Assembly (NCBI GenBank): GCA_020747065.1
Contig: JAGMVK010000003.1
Span: 868,001 to 932,000 of the forward strand
Length of the DNA: 64,000 bases
Direction: 5' to 3'
From: Cadophora sp. MPI-SDFR-AT-0126
Taxonomy: Eukaryota; Ascomycota; Leotiomycetes; Helotiales; Ploettnerulaceae
This document shows positions 34,400-46,726 of the stretch, piece by piece. The notes under the pieces were generated by a model that was not told where the DNA came from, made no database searches, and worked only from the letters and a program-made list of their open reading frames with translations. Numbering within the stretch: the first letter of the stretch is position 1; every line of letters begins with the position of its first letter. Position numbers and translations under genes: made by a program.

Positions 34400-35139
34400 T
34401 CAAGTGGTATGCCAGACAGGCACGTAATAGTTACTTGTCCAAACAGGCACGTCAGGAGCCCCTCGATATTGCCCTGAAGCTTCGGTCAGAGGAGCTGGAG
34501 CACGATATACTTCATCTTGAGTATATTGATAGCCTCGACCAGCTTCATCATGTCCAGAGGAAGCAACTGCATTGACCCATGGGTAGTCCTGCCTCTGCTT
34601 TCTAGGTTTTGAGACACGATTGAAGCTAGTATAGCAATAACAAACTCCGAAAACGCGAAATCACGAGCTGTCATACAAGATAGAGGTATCAAGTATCCCT
34701 GTCTTACTCCTTTCTGTTCATTGTATCGCAGGATCTGGGAAGTGGTACACCTCTAAGTAGACATCTGACACGTGATGTGTACTTCCATCTCGCGAAGAGT
34801 CAGTGCTCCTCTCAGAAAAGAAGACTAGGCGAGATCCGTGGCTATTTCCTTTTTGTCCATATCGCTTACGAAAAGGCGTTTGCGTGCCGGTTTGAAGACA
34901 ATCAGAATCACATTCTCTTCAGGGCAGGCAGCTTGAGCATTTTGGCTCCGCAAATCTCGACTCCAGTGAGGATGCCAGCAATTAGTGGCAGATATTGAAA
35001 ATGCACGGGGTGTGGAATCCTGATAACCATCTCGTCACCGGAAAGCTTCAACTAGCGGCGTACTTCTCCAATGTTCCATTCTCGAAGATGAAAATGTGAC
35101 TTGCTCCCTGAGCTTCTGCGGTTCCAGCGCCTTGGTTCC
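34400..35139 (-). pseudogene. Frameshifted coding relic, unidentified
   Basis: Reading the minus strand, successive frames give continuous protein-like text: AGTAEAQGASHIFIFENGTL with EKYAAS then TGA; after a one-base shift KLSGDEMVIRIPHPVHFQYL with PLIAGILTGVEICG then TGA; after another one-base shift PEENVILIVFKPARKRLFVS with DMDKKEIATDLA then TAG. Further on another frame gives GRGYQYTQDEVYRAP and VPVWTSNYYVPVWHTT with a proper stop at 34400-34402. The shifts are too close together to be introns. A possible 3' splice site (CCCAG at 35140) marks the upper limit I can support. It is either a decayed gene or an intact gene with assembly indels. Family not recognised. Confidence 0.45.
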
Positions 35140-35589
35140 CTGGGAGACAGTAGTACTAAAGAAAGATAGAAGAACAGCAAGAAAAGGAAAGCAATTATGC
35201 ATGGGAGATCATGTAGAAGAATCCTCATGCTTGAATTCCCAACTTCTTCATCAGGCTCTCTGCATGAAGTAGCCAACATCCAGTACCCACGAGCTCCTAA
35301 AATTATGAAATGATTCGATGGAAGTGGCATTGCAAAGACAGAAAGTACATCCAGGAAGAAACACTGGATGCTCCGAGTTTCGAGCCTAGGCTGACTGTCG
35401 AGTGGCACACGAGCCAGCTGCCCGTGATGTCTACTTCCACTTTTCAAGCTCCATATTCTTCATTTGGAGATAGGTATCACAACATCAAGCTTGTTGTTCC
35501 CAATATCAAGCTTGTTATTCCAAACCAGGGAGACTCTGCAGCGAAACAGAGGTTTCATCTTTTATGCCAGAGCATTATTCTCTCCCGTC
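35140..35589. other. Intergenic, downstream of pop3
   Basis: May include an upstream exon of the relic gene. A minus-strand hydrophobic stretch (PCIIAFLFLLFFYLSLVLLS, ~35145-35205) overlaps its possible intron. An imperfect 20-bp tandem duplication (ATCAAGCTTGTTRTTCC) lies at 35484-35522. Confidence 0.4.
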
Positions 35590-36625
35590 TCAAACACACT
35601 TCTTCTCCTTCACCACCATTGGTGCAAAAGTCTCGATCGCATTGACCTTGACCTTCAAATACATCTCCTCCTTCACCTCCCTCAACCAGGGGACATCAAT
35701 CTCCGGCACTGTTTCTCTGACATGATCTATCAGTGCTTTCGTGTGCGGAGCTCCTTCCAATATACCGATGAAGGAGACGCGCGGAAGTCCCAAAGCGTCA
35801 CAGAGCCGTGCGTCGCTGCCTTTGGGGAGCTGTACAAGCCGCGTGGGAGGGAGTGACGGGTGTGCGAGAGCAGCAGTGAAGATCAGTTGAGGGAGGTGGG
35901 CGTGCAAGACTGCTGGTTGGGTGGAAGTCGCTACGAAGATGGCTGCCATATGTGCAAGTGTTTGCGGTGCATCTTGGGGTTCTGCTAGGCCATCCTGAAT
36001 GTCTGGGCTTTCATTTTTGGGCTCCGAGTTCTTCGTGTCAGGTTCGAGTTCGGATTCTGGTTGAACCTGGTCTTGAGGTCCTTCCTGGCTTGCTTTGATG
36101 GCCACTGGTCTGGATATTTGCGATAGTGCCTCCAAGGTTCGAGTGATGCTGTTGAGTCCGACTGTCAGGTGAGATGAGATCTCGGGAGTCGGAGGATTGC
36201 TCAGTGTCTCTCCAGATTCGACTCCAGATTCAGCTTTCTTTTTTGCTTCTTCTCGTTTGCGTTTCTTGTGCCTTTTGCCTTTGGATGGGGTTATATGATT
36301 TCTGCGGTGCTGACCGATCGGAGAGAGAATACTAGAATGGATGTCAGAAAGCTTGTTTCTCGGGGGCAAATATCAAGTAAAGTATCTCGTGATGATGATT
36401 CACAGCAAGCAGGAAGTGGACGAACCTGCAGAGAAGCTCAAGGATGGTTTCTTGATTCTGGGGAGAAGTTTCCGGCCTGTGACTGATGAGCTTTTATTTC
36501 TTTGAGATGGGGAAGAAGATGATGACAACATGCCATGAGATTGTTGTGAAGGGAGAGTCAAGCTGGTATAGTGTCTTCGGTTTGCGATCTACCGCTGACG
36601 GTGTTCTTTTGGGTGTCGAAGACAT
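35590..36625 (-). CDS. pop3: RNase P/MRP subunit POP3 (294 aa)
   Basis: POP3 is a protein subunit shared by nuclear RNase P and RNase MRP, acting in tRNA 5' maturation and rRNA processing. Exons 36534-36625, 36426-36476 and 35590-36331 give 294 aa. The spliced N terminus MSSTPKRTPSAVDRKPKTLY continues to SPFTTISWPETSPQNQETIL and ELLCSILSPIGQHRRNHITP, matching the conserved fungal POP3 start. The C-terminal half (AAIFVATSTQPAVLHAHLPQ, LVQLPKGSDARLCDALGLPR) is the L7Ae-like POP3 fold. A Glu/Pro-rich linker lies between. The first intron (36477-36533) appears to use a GC donor (GCATGT); the nearby GT would break the conserved frame. The second intron is 94 nt, GT-AG. Confidence 0.85.
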
Positions 36626-38634
36626 GGCGAATACGAGAATGTGTGAAGGCTTTGCGGTGCGATGCTTGAGCCGAGATTCCGCTCTCTGAAGAGGATTTGA
36701 GACTTGGTCTATAGTATGAGTACTCTTGGTCAGAGAAGCAGTCCAGAAAGGGAAGAGATGCACTGCTGGTTTACCTCTCTCTCAGACTGAAGGTTGCTGC
36801 GTGGTGACGATGGAGGATTTATCTATTCCGATGAAAATGCAGTGAGAAGCTCAGGCTTCTTGGAGATTCCAAATTCGTCAGCAAAGTTGGTCTGAAGAGG
36901 GAAGGAGATGAGTAATTTGTTTACCTTTTCCTTCTGAGATGTTCAAACTCTACGAGCTGTGTGGGGAGCATGTGTGAGAGAAGGAAAATTTCTGCTTGTT
37001 GAGTTTTGGGATTTTGTATCAATGTGATTATCGAGTGAGACCGATTAAGGAGACGGGAATTGGCAAGCAGATGAGTAGCAGTTTCGCAATTCCCTTTCCT
37101 TTCAATCACCTTCGTCAGACGATCCTCCGTCAAAGTCCTCCACACCAATGAGCTTTCCCGTGAATCTCGAAATCCTGAACCCAAACTTCACTGCCCAAAC
37201 CACAAGTCAGTCTCTTTTTGTATTCGCCAAGTAAGACGCCCGCTCACTTGACGTATGTCAATCTGATTTGATCCAGATCTTGGCAATGCAGACTTCAAGG
37301 CACAGCGCAGATAATTTGAACAAGAAAGCGGCTGGTCCCTTTGCACGGTGCTCGTTAAAGTGGGTCGATTGGCAGAAGGGAGGCTAACTCGGGTTAGGAA
37401 AGGTCACGTCACGTCACGCTCGAGGATGCAGGATGCCCTTTATCGGGATGGCATTTTTGCTATTGCATCGGCTTTGCATAACAAGCTTTCATTGAAATAC
37501 AAACTGTAGAAGTATCACGGAATTGGGTTTTCTAGTTTTCTGAGAGCAAGGCTTGTTTGAGCATTGATCTGCAAGGTATCTCAACATAACATGCACAAGG
37601 GATATTGGTTGCACAGCAAATAACACTGTCCAACGGGACATGATAAGATGCCATTATGACAAGGGTATCGGAGAGTATCGTTTGGACAAGATGCCAAGAC
37701 CCTTTGATACTCATTGTCCGAAATAACAACGATCCATGCTTGATCGAACTTTGCGTAATGCTTGAATGATACTGAAGTCTCGAGCTCAGGTCTTTTGATT
37801 ATGAGTCAAGTGCTAGTCTATGTTGATTTCGTGAAAGCATGTGAATATTCAGTTTAATGCCTGGGATGAGTGATGTAATTATGAGGCAACCATCAGCTGA
37901 TGCCTGTCCATTCTAATTCATTATACTGAGGCAGCTCGTTCAGAATGCCCTGCCTCTCGAAACGCGTACTTCCAGATCGTTGATCGCTCCCGGCTACAGT
38001 ATCCAAGCTCGCTCCCCCTCCACGCCACGCCGCGCTCATCGATAAGCTAGCTTCTCCCTCTCCCTTGACCAGACCAGACAGACAGCAACAGCTCAGCTCT
38101 TACACATTTCCTTTCGAGCCTCAAGAACGTCGTCATCTTCGTGCAGCTGCTCTGCTCTGCTCTTTATTCATTCATCTGCAACGGCTCGTCTGCTCTTCTT
38201 TGCTTGGCAAGCTCTGCTCAGCTCAGCTCAGCTCAGTTCATTTCAATCACCCCGCTGTCTCTGGTGTGAACCCCTCCTTTCCATCTCTCCCTCTTCTTTC
38301 CCTTCCATTCACAATCCTTCTCTTCAAAGTACGCCCTGCCCGCCCCGCACCCCTGCAATCGAGCTTCCTCGCCTAAACATCCGCAGAATACCGCAGCCTA
38401 GAGCAAGCAAGTCAACCTAGCACTGCACTGCATTGTATGGCACCAAACTGCACTACAACTTGTCGATAATTCATGGGAAACAGGAACGACCAGCACGATC
38501 ACGACTTCCCATGCCCTCACTCCAGAAGCTCTTGAGCTCGCTCGCTCTTTAGCTACAGAGCTTCCGCTTGCTCTACTTCAACCTTCCCTCCCTGTTCCAC
38601 GAATCCCATCCCGCCCCTCCTCCGTTCCTGCCAA
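36626..38634. other. Long divergent intergenic region, pop3 and the ubiquitin hydrolase gene
   Basis: 2.0 kb between two opposite starts. From about 38040 to 38634 it is strongly pyrimidine-rich on the plus strand with CTCAG repeats near 38216-38236, typical of a fungal promoter and leader. No gene seen; the minus-strand ORF at 36921-37184 is unsupported. Confidence 0.5.
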
Positions 38635-41600
38635 ATGGAAGAATCTCCAAGAGAGCGTGCGATTTCCTCAGAGCCTTGCTCAGGTCGTCCAAATCCCTTC
38701 GACGACATCACGGAACACTCCTCTCGCAAACGTCAGAGAGTTTCCCTTGGAGGATCATCACGAAGCAGGTCCGTGGATACAGTTCAAGACACAGATAACC
38801 TCCCAGATTCTATGTCGCTGCTCGGCGAGGGCGAATCCGAAATCGACAAGGCTGAAGCCCGAACTCAGCCAGACGTCCCCTCCACACCTCCCAATAACGC
38901 CGCAGATCCACTGCCTGCAGAGCCTACCTCAAGTCGAGTTACCATAAACCTCCGAACAAATCGATTACTTGAGTCAATACCCTCCTCTCCTACATCACCG
39001 CCGAGCCCCTCGAAGATGCCAGACGGTGGAGGTGAGGATACGGCTAGGGTCAGCGTCGAGTCGGAGAGCGATGCTTTGTCCACGATTCCGGCAATCGAGA
39101 CTCCTTCTTCCACTCCCTCTGCTGTGTCAAGTCCGCAGGTCGAGCTGGTAAACATGGATGATGACGATTCGGACTTTGCAAATCAGGATCCTCCTCTGGC
39201 TATCATCGACGATCAGTACATTGATGTGATGTACAGCTATCCATACAGAAGCAGGGAGGAGACGGCGCTTGCGGCTTCACAACGAGTTGCTAGCTTTCTA
39301 CAACAAGGCATGCAGAGCAAACCGACACCTTGTATCTTACTAACTTCTGTAGACGATGTTCCTACCCCGGATTGCTTCTTCAAATTGCGGGATTGGATGA
39401 ACTTGTATCTGGGCTCCACTACAAATTTGGATACCTTCTATGATTGGTTTCAAAGAGATCGCGATTTTTGGAACAAATTCCCGGAATTCATATGGGGTTT
39501 GAGCCAACGCAGGTAGGTCTACTCTGTTTTGGATCTTGGAGCATTCACTAAATGCTGTAGCAAATTCTTTGGCCCTTTTCTTCGGACTAACACAGAATCT
39601 CGTCAAGCCCTGACAGACATATTCACGTTCTTTGCCCGGCTGGCTGGTCGATTCGTTGCTATGGACGTGCATACACTTGCTCGTCGAGCAAATGGCAAGT
39701 CAGAACCAATACTCGGTAGCCGTCCATTCCTGAGCGCCCTTGGCCATTTGATTCGAGACGACGAATCGGCTCACATCGGCAAGAACCTCCAAATTCATTA
39801 CAATTGGTCTTGGAGTGACGACTGCCAAATCATGATGGATTGTTTCCAACGAGAAGGTGGTAAACTCTCAAATATGATAACGCTGACACAAAGAGGTTTG
39901 GTGCTGATGTCTGGTAACCCAAAGATCATTGAATCTTTCTCCGACAACTCGCGGGTCGTCATAAAGATAGTCTCAGAAGCGTTCCCTATCTTGGAGGACC
40001 CTGCTGTACACCATGAGCAGGATGTTCGAGATGCCTTTCAGAAGCTGAGAAGCGGATACGATTTTTTCGTCCTCATGTCAAGCGGCCTGGATTCCATCAT
40101 TGAGAAGCATGTGACCTACTTGAGTGGAGAAAGTGTAACGGCGCATATGGGTGCTCTGCGAGACCTCTTCGCCGCTGCCATTCAGTTCCGAATCGAGCCG
40201 ATACGCGAACTTCTGATCGCAAAGCAAAATGAGCACAAAGACCTCCAACGGGACTTGTTGCCGGAAGCCATTTCGTACGGTTGGAAATTTCGAGTCTTAC
40301 AGAAGCTTATCACTTCATCACAGATGCAACTGCGCGTGACTGGAGTTGCCACAATGTGCTCTGATCTCCTCGCATTACATGCGAGCCACAAGAACTTCGA
40401 TCCCTCTCGACAACCCATCCTTTTGATATTCGCCAAATATATTCTTGACAATCAACTTGTTGACTACCTAGTTGGTATCGGATCTCACCCTGAGATTATC
40501 AGCGAGAGCTTCAACATCTTGGGATTCCTGATTGTTACCAAGACATATGAACATGAGCAGACCGACAAGATTTGGCAAACAGTCATGACCAGTCAGGATC
40601 CGAGAGTCGTGGATGCCATTCTATTCATGCTTAAGAAATGCTTCACCCTGAACGACTACGATACCCTTCTGTACCTCTGCCAGAAGCTCATGGGCGTTCC
40701 GATCGAATCCTTCACCGGCGCGATGCGTGATTTCTGCGCCACTCTTTTCAAGGACTTGTCAGCGAAGGTCCATCACGAAAACATCAGGCCTATGGATCAA
40801 CCGCCTTACGATCTGTGCGTTCGACTCATTCGCGAGTCCTCTATAGTTACGGCAGCATATCCCGTTGGCTTTCCGGATGTCCAGAACTTTGCAAGTATTC
40901 GATTCCGAGATATCTTGTCTTTTGGCCCAGGGTCCGAGGCTCGCACTGCCATTCACCTCGATTGCATCACTGATATTGCATCGAAAAGCGCTACAGCTCC
41001 AGGAAGCATATGTGTCATCAACATCCTACTCAAAGCACACCTGGGCAACGACTTGAAAAAGCTGACAAACGAGTACGGCCTAACCGGCTTGTTGATTGAA
41101 GAATTAGAATCAGTTGTTGAGGCAGAACGTATATCAGGTGATACCCCAACAAGGAGCAGTGCGACAAGCTCGGCACGTCGTGAGCTCATCCAGACAATCA
41201 TCGTGAACGAACCTGATACGATATCTTCGGAACTGGGCACTCGTTTATGGAATGTTCTTGTTGGTAGCAAGTCCAATGCGTCCACGGAGAGAAATATCTC
41301 ATGGCAGATTTTGAACAGCACGGCAAAGAATCACCCATCCAACGGCTTCATTGCATCATGCTTCAGAGATCACATGCAGACTCTCCCTCCTTATTGTTTT
41401 ACCACAGGGTCATTAGACTTTGTCCGAGAGGCAATTCAATCTTGGTTTGAGGAGGTTCGGGAAGACTTTGTTGCCGAAAATCGGACCTTCGACTCTATGG
41501 CACTAGAGCAACTTTGGCGTATGATCTTGACTGCCCCTGCCAACACAATTGACGCGCTTGCTATCAATATCTTGGTGGAAGCTTATGTTAATAGCCCGCT

Positions 41601-44600
41601 CATAATGAAGATTCCTCGCCCAATGGCCCGGTCTATCCACTCCGCTTTGGTCAACCGCTGCCTCGAGCAGCTGAAAGGGGCTGCATCCAAGTTGAAGACT
41701 TTTAGCAGTGACGCATCCACTGAATCTGATGAAGGCATGGTCATTGTAGCTTCAGAAGACCAATTTCAAGAACAGGAGATGATATTTGCTCGGTCTCTGG
41801 CGGTGTTGCGAGAATTTCTGAGAGCATATCAAACCAAGCCACAGTTTGCACCTCCCAAATCGAGAACGTCAATCACAACTGCGCCCGTTGATATGGATGG
41901 CGAGCCGCTGGCGATCAAGTACCAAGCCTTCGATGGTAACGACAAGACCGATGTACTGGATCTGAATCTTGGAAAGCTAAACACCGTCGCTAGTTTTTTC
42001 GCTAGTCTCGAGAAGGTCACAGGCTTCAAAAACTACAAGGTATACTGCTGTGGCGTGGTTTTAGATCCCGAAGAGATGGATGTTACTCGAAGACTAGAGG
42101 AACTACAAATCAAAGGGCTGGTTTTGGTGCATAGAAAAGATGATGGAGACGGTTCACCTGGTCGGTTGAGCAATAGCAAGACCACTCTCGAGTTCGAAAT
42201 CATGAAGCATTTCGAGGACTTGTGGGGCTATCTTGGCATGCACGAGAAAGTTGCCCAGGAGGTCTGTTGTGTCCCTTTCTTCCTCGGTGAAATACTAATT
42301 CGAATCAAAGATTTACTACTTCTTGGTCAAATTTCCGGTTTATGATCGAATGCTTGAAAGCTTTGAGTCCGAAACCACTCACAACGAGATCTTCCCAATC
42401 GGCAAGCCTTTCAAGTCTCTCTACGCAGTGCACTCTCTGCGGCAATACATTGCTCAGTCTTCGAAAGTGAGTCCATTGAATGTTCTACTTTGGTCTGCGG
42501 TTAACACTTGCAGGGACATGTCAATGAAGTGACTTTGACGAGAGCCGTTTCTTTGATTATTGCAGCAATATCGGATCCAAACGTGCTCGACCAATGCGGT
42601 AGTGATGATCTGAAGGATGTTCTTGCTCTACACATGATTGACTGCTTACTGCAATTCTTAAAAGGTACGGCTCTGGTGATCCCCTGGTCTGAAGTTCTAA
42701 CGCAATATAGAGCCGGTTCTCCCAACATCGGTCGCTCCTTATCTCGATGAATCGCTTCTCAATCGTCTTCTTTCGTTCTTGTATGCCGCGAAGCAGGTCC
42801 AAGTCACGCAGAACTCGTTGCATCTGACTGCACGTTCGTTCGAGGCAATCTTGGAGGCATCCATCCACAACCTTGCGTTCTGGGATCTTTTTGTCTCGCA
42901 TCTCCACAGCAGCACGCTATTGCAAGATCTGGTGCTGAAGCACCCCCAACAGTTCATTCGGAAGAATGCTACCAAGCAAATCGTGACTAAGTCTTCGTTT
43001 ATCCCGAGGTACGTTCTTCGTTTTTTCGATGAATTTCCCAGCTAATTCAATCTAGTCTCGCTCAGCTGTCAACGACTACTTTTGTTGCAACTTTCTGGCC
43101 CATGGTTGCTCAACTTATTCCACTGGCTGTCCACCTACCATCTCAATGTGAGGAGACTTTCTCGTTAAGTCTCACTTTGTTCAAACGATTTGCCGATGTC
43201 GCGGTCAGCCAGTTGAATTTGGAAGAGCTTGTGAAGCAGTGGGCAGGCTTACTACTCTCTCACAAATGCGTAGAGGTACGATTCTCGAATCTTCTTTGGA
43301 CCAGAGCTCACATTAATGCAGAGTATTGGCCATCCGGAGAGCATGGACGCGGTTGCACAAGGGCTTAGTATTATGGTCTTTTATGCCACATCATTTACGA
43401 AGGCTTCTCAGAAGACTCTTTCTTGCAGGTAAGCTGAATACTTCATCGACGATCTTCTTGGACATTATTGATAGACTCAGTACATTGGGAACACAATTAT
43501 TCCGCAAGCACCTGTTTCCTGAGCTTTCCGTTGAAGAGGATGACCAGGAACTGGTAGCCAGAATTCCGCTGTTGAACCCTTCAACAAGACGTACCCTAGC
43601 CGAAACTGTTTACTTCCTAGTGAAGGATGACGAGGTTCAATACAAGGCTCTTTTACTTGAGCTTGCTCGGCTTGTACCGAATGTCGACACTGACGATGGT
43701 ATGCTTGGAAATCGATTTTCATTAGAACGTGTGCTGACTTCTCAGGGCCATATATTTATGACCTCACTTGGCAATTCGACCGAACCAAATCAATTAGATC
43801 TCCTACGGGATATGTTGGCTTGAAGAATCTTTCAAACACTTGCTACCTAAATTCTCTCTTCACACAACTTTTCATGAACATTCCTTTCCGAAAGTTCATG
43901 CTTGGTGCCCTTGTCGCTGATGGCGGTTCATCCCAAAGACTACTGTCCGAAACCCAAAACCTCTTCAGCTACATGCAGAACAGCCTTCGGAAGTTCGTGG
44001 ATCCGGCCAACCTCGCAAGTTCCATTCGTACTTATGAAGAAACACCAATCGATGTCTCGATTCAGATGGACGTAGATGAATTCTACAATCTTCTCTTTGA
44101 TCGCTGGGAAAGTCAAATACTGGCTCCAGATGCGAAGCGAGAATTCCGATCTTTTTACGGTGGCCAGCTTGTGCAGCAAGTCAAGTCGAAGGAGTGTCCG
44201 CACATCTCGGAACGTCTCGAACCATTTTCAGCGATTCAATGCGACATCAAGGGCAAAAGCACACTTGAAGAGAGTCTGCAGGCCTATGTGGATGGTGAGG
44301 TCATGGAAGGCGACAACAAGTACAAGTGCTCAACATGCGACCGCCATGTTGACGCGGTCAAGAGAGCATGTCTAAAGGACATCCCAGATAACCTCATCTT
44401 TCACTTGAAGAGGTTTGATTTCAACCTACGCACTCTCATGCGAAGCAAGATCAATGATTACTTCAAATTCCCAAAGATCATCGATATGCGGCCATACAAG
44501 GTGGAGCACTTGAACAACGAGCCTGACACTCCGGAAGATATGTTCGAGCTTGTCGGGGTCCTCGTTCACTCAGGAACTGCTGAGTCTGGGCACTATTATT

Positions 44601-46726
44601 CTTTCGTCCGGGAACGACCTTCGACAGGTAATCTTGAGAGCTGGGTGGAGTTCAATGACGAATGTGTCAGCTCTTGGGATCCCAACCGTATGGAAGGTGC
44701 CTGCTATGGCGGTCCAGACTACCATGGTCCAATCGATAATAACAATACTCCCTACGACAAGAGTTGGAGCGCATACATGCTGTTTTACCAACGATCCTCA
44801 GTACTTGCAGAGCAGAAGCAGGCCATGGAAATGTCTGGACTGATGAGTCCTGTGCGTCTAACTGTTCCTCGACGTCTTTCCAACCATATCGCGATGGAGA
44901 ATGAATTATTGATGCGCAAGTATTGCCTTTTCGACCCTTCGCACGCAGCTTTCGTGTCAAAAATGCTCTCGAATATCAAGAACATCAACGGTGGCACATG
45001 TTCTACCTCACACACGGTCGAGAAGCTAGCTCTAACGGCTTCGCTGCATCATTTGGACCAAGTCTTTGCCCGAACTAGGGACACCCCAGACTTCCCAAAT
45101 TTCATGATAACTGTGAAGCACATTTGTCAGAGCTGCGCGGAATGTAGTCGTGACTACCTGGAATGGTTTATTGACTTTCCAGAAACTCTGAAGCAGCTCC
45201 TTATCAAGAACCCGGATGGTCTTATTCGTCACGAGATTGCAATGTCGATACTCGCCGCGCTGGCCAAGGTGAAAGCTGATGCATCATATGCGTATGGTTT
45301 TGGCGACGATGAGGATAGCGCGGATGATCTGGACGGTGGCGATCCACAGTTGATCCAGCGAATTGTTAAAAGTCTGACCAGACTCTGGGATATCTTCCAC
45401 ACCAACTGTCGTGCTTGGCCAGAATACTTCGGATTACTAGCCAGCATTGCACAGATGGGCAAACTCGAGGCAACCTTATTGCTCGACGCTGGATACCTTC
45501 GAAAGACGTTGGAGATCATTTCTGCCGATCCACTCCTCCCTATCGGACCGCAATATTCACGAATGCTGAACATCCTGTCGAAACGCCTTGCCAACAGACC
45601 AGTGTCTTTTGACGCTGTGATCACCCTGATGTACAAGCTCTTGATGACCTGCGATCCATCAGTGATGCCAGTCGAAGACACCGATGAACGTCTTGAGCTG
45701 GCCATGAGCAACGTCAGCATTCCTCACAGTGAGACTGAGCGGCATCTCTTGATGCAACACTGGACTAGGAATGACGCTCATATCCTGGTGGAGAAGCTTC
45801 TCTTACTTCGCCAGAATCCGGAAGCCACTCAACAAATCCTGGTTCGACTTTTGGAATGGCCGGATTCACTTGATTACAACATATACCAAGCAATTACACA
45901 TGGTATCAGAAAGGGAAGTTCTACGATGCAGTGCACCCCATTCCTTCGAGCTGCGTCGGTCTATTGCGAGTCTTCGAAAAATCCAAAAGCCTGGAGTCAA
46001 ATGTTAGTCTACGTGACCAATATCGCAACTAAGCTTGACAATGGCGAAGGCGGCGCGGTTTTGCAGTTTTTCAAGGAAGCCTTTGACCCTCCGTCGTCCG
46101 TCGACGATATGCCCGCCGATGAGTTCCTGAAATTTTACTTCGATCAGCTTCTTGTCTGGGCCCCACATCTGCTCACCGATTATGACAGCTCTGTGCGTAC
46201 GGATACCGAGGATTTCATCCAGAAGCACCTTCTCCAAGATGGACCTGAGTATAACTTTGGATCAGAAGAAGAAGATATTGAAAAGGCCAAGATATTTATT
46301 TCGGCTTCTCGGAATTTGGGTCTTGCATGCCTTGAACATTGTCAAGATGTCTACCTTCGACAACGCCAGCAAGCAGTCCGGGCTGTGTTGATAAATATAA
46401 TTAATGTGATCGAGGCCTGTCAGGGTTTCTTTGATTTCAAGGAAAAGGATACAGAGACCCGAAGATTTTATGATATGACGAACCGTAAGCCAGCCTGGCC
46501 TTCTGCTCTTCTCACGGTCTAACGAACACTTCTTAGATACAATTCCTACTCTCAGAAAATGCATGGTCGATGAAGCAGACGAGGAAGTGTCAGGTAATTA
46601 CAATCCTTCCAATTTTCCCTTCCACATAAGTAACATGAGAACACAGACTGGGATGGTTCCGAAGGCGAGTATGATGATTCCTCAGAACCCATTGGTACTC
46701 TGAACGACGAGGAGATGCCTCTTTGA
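38635..46726 (+). CDS. Giant ubiquitin carboxyl-terminal hydrolase, USP/UBP family C19 (2,534 aa)
   Basis: Deubiquitinase related to the large USP9/USP34 (FAF) group. Eleven exons: 38635-39512, 39561-42261, 42311-42466, 42514-42664, 42711-43008, 43056-43275, 43322-43428, 43481-43698, 43746-46484, 46537-46593 and 46647-46726; introns 46-53 nt. All phases agree and sum to 2,535 codons. The catalytic domain begins after the eighth intron: IRSPTGYVGLKNLSNTCYLN with nucleophile Cys ~1609, FHLKRFDFNLRTLMRSKIND, then the His box LVHSGTAESGHYYSF with His ~1859. A CxxC knuckle (KYKCSTC) is present. The 1,600-residue N-terminal part starts disordered and acidic and becomes armadillo-like helical repeats, with a ubiquitin-like segment near residues 1070-1150. 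The C-terminal ~650 residues are helical and end acidic (WDGSEGEYDDSSEP). Catalytic residues look intact, so it should be active. Substrates unknown. Confidence 0.9.
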
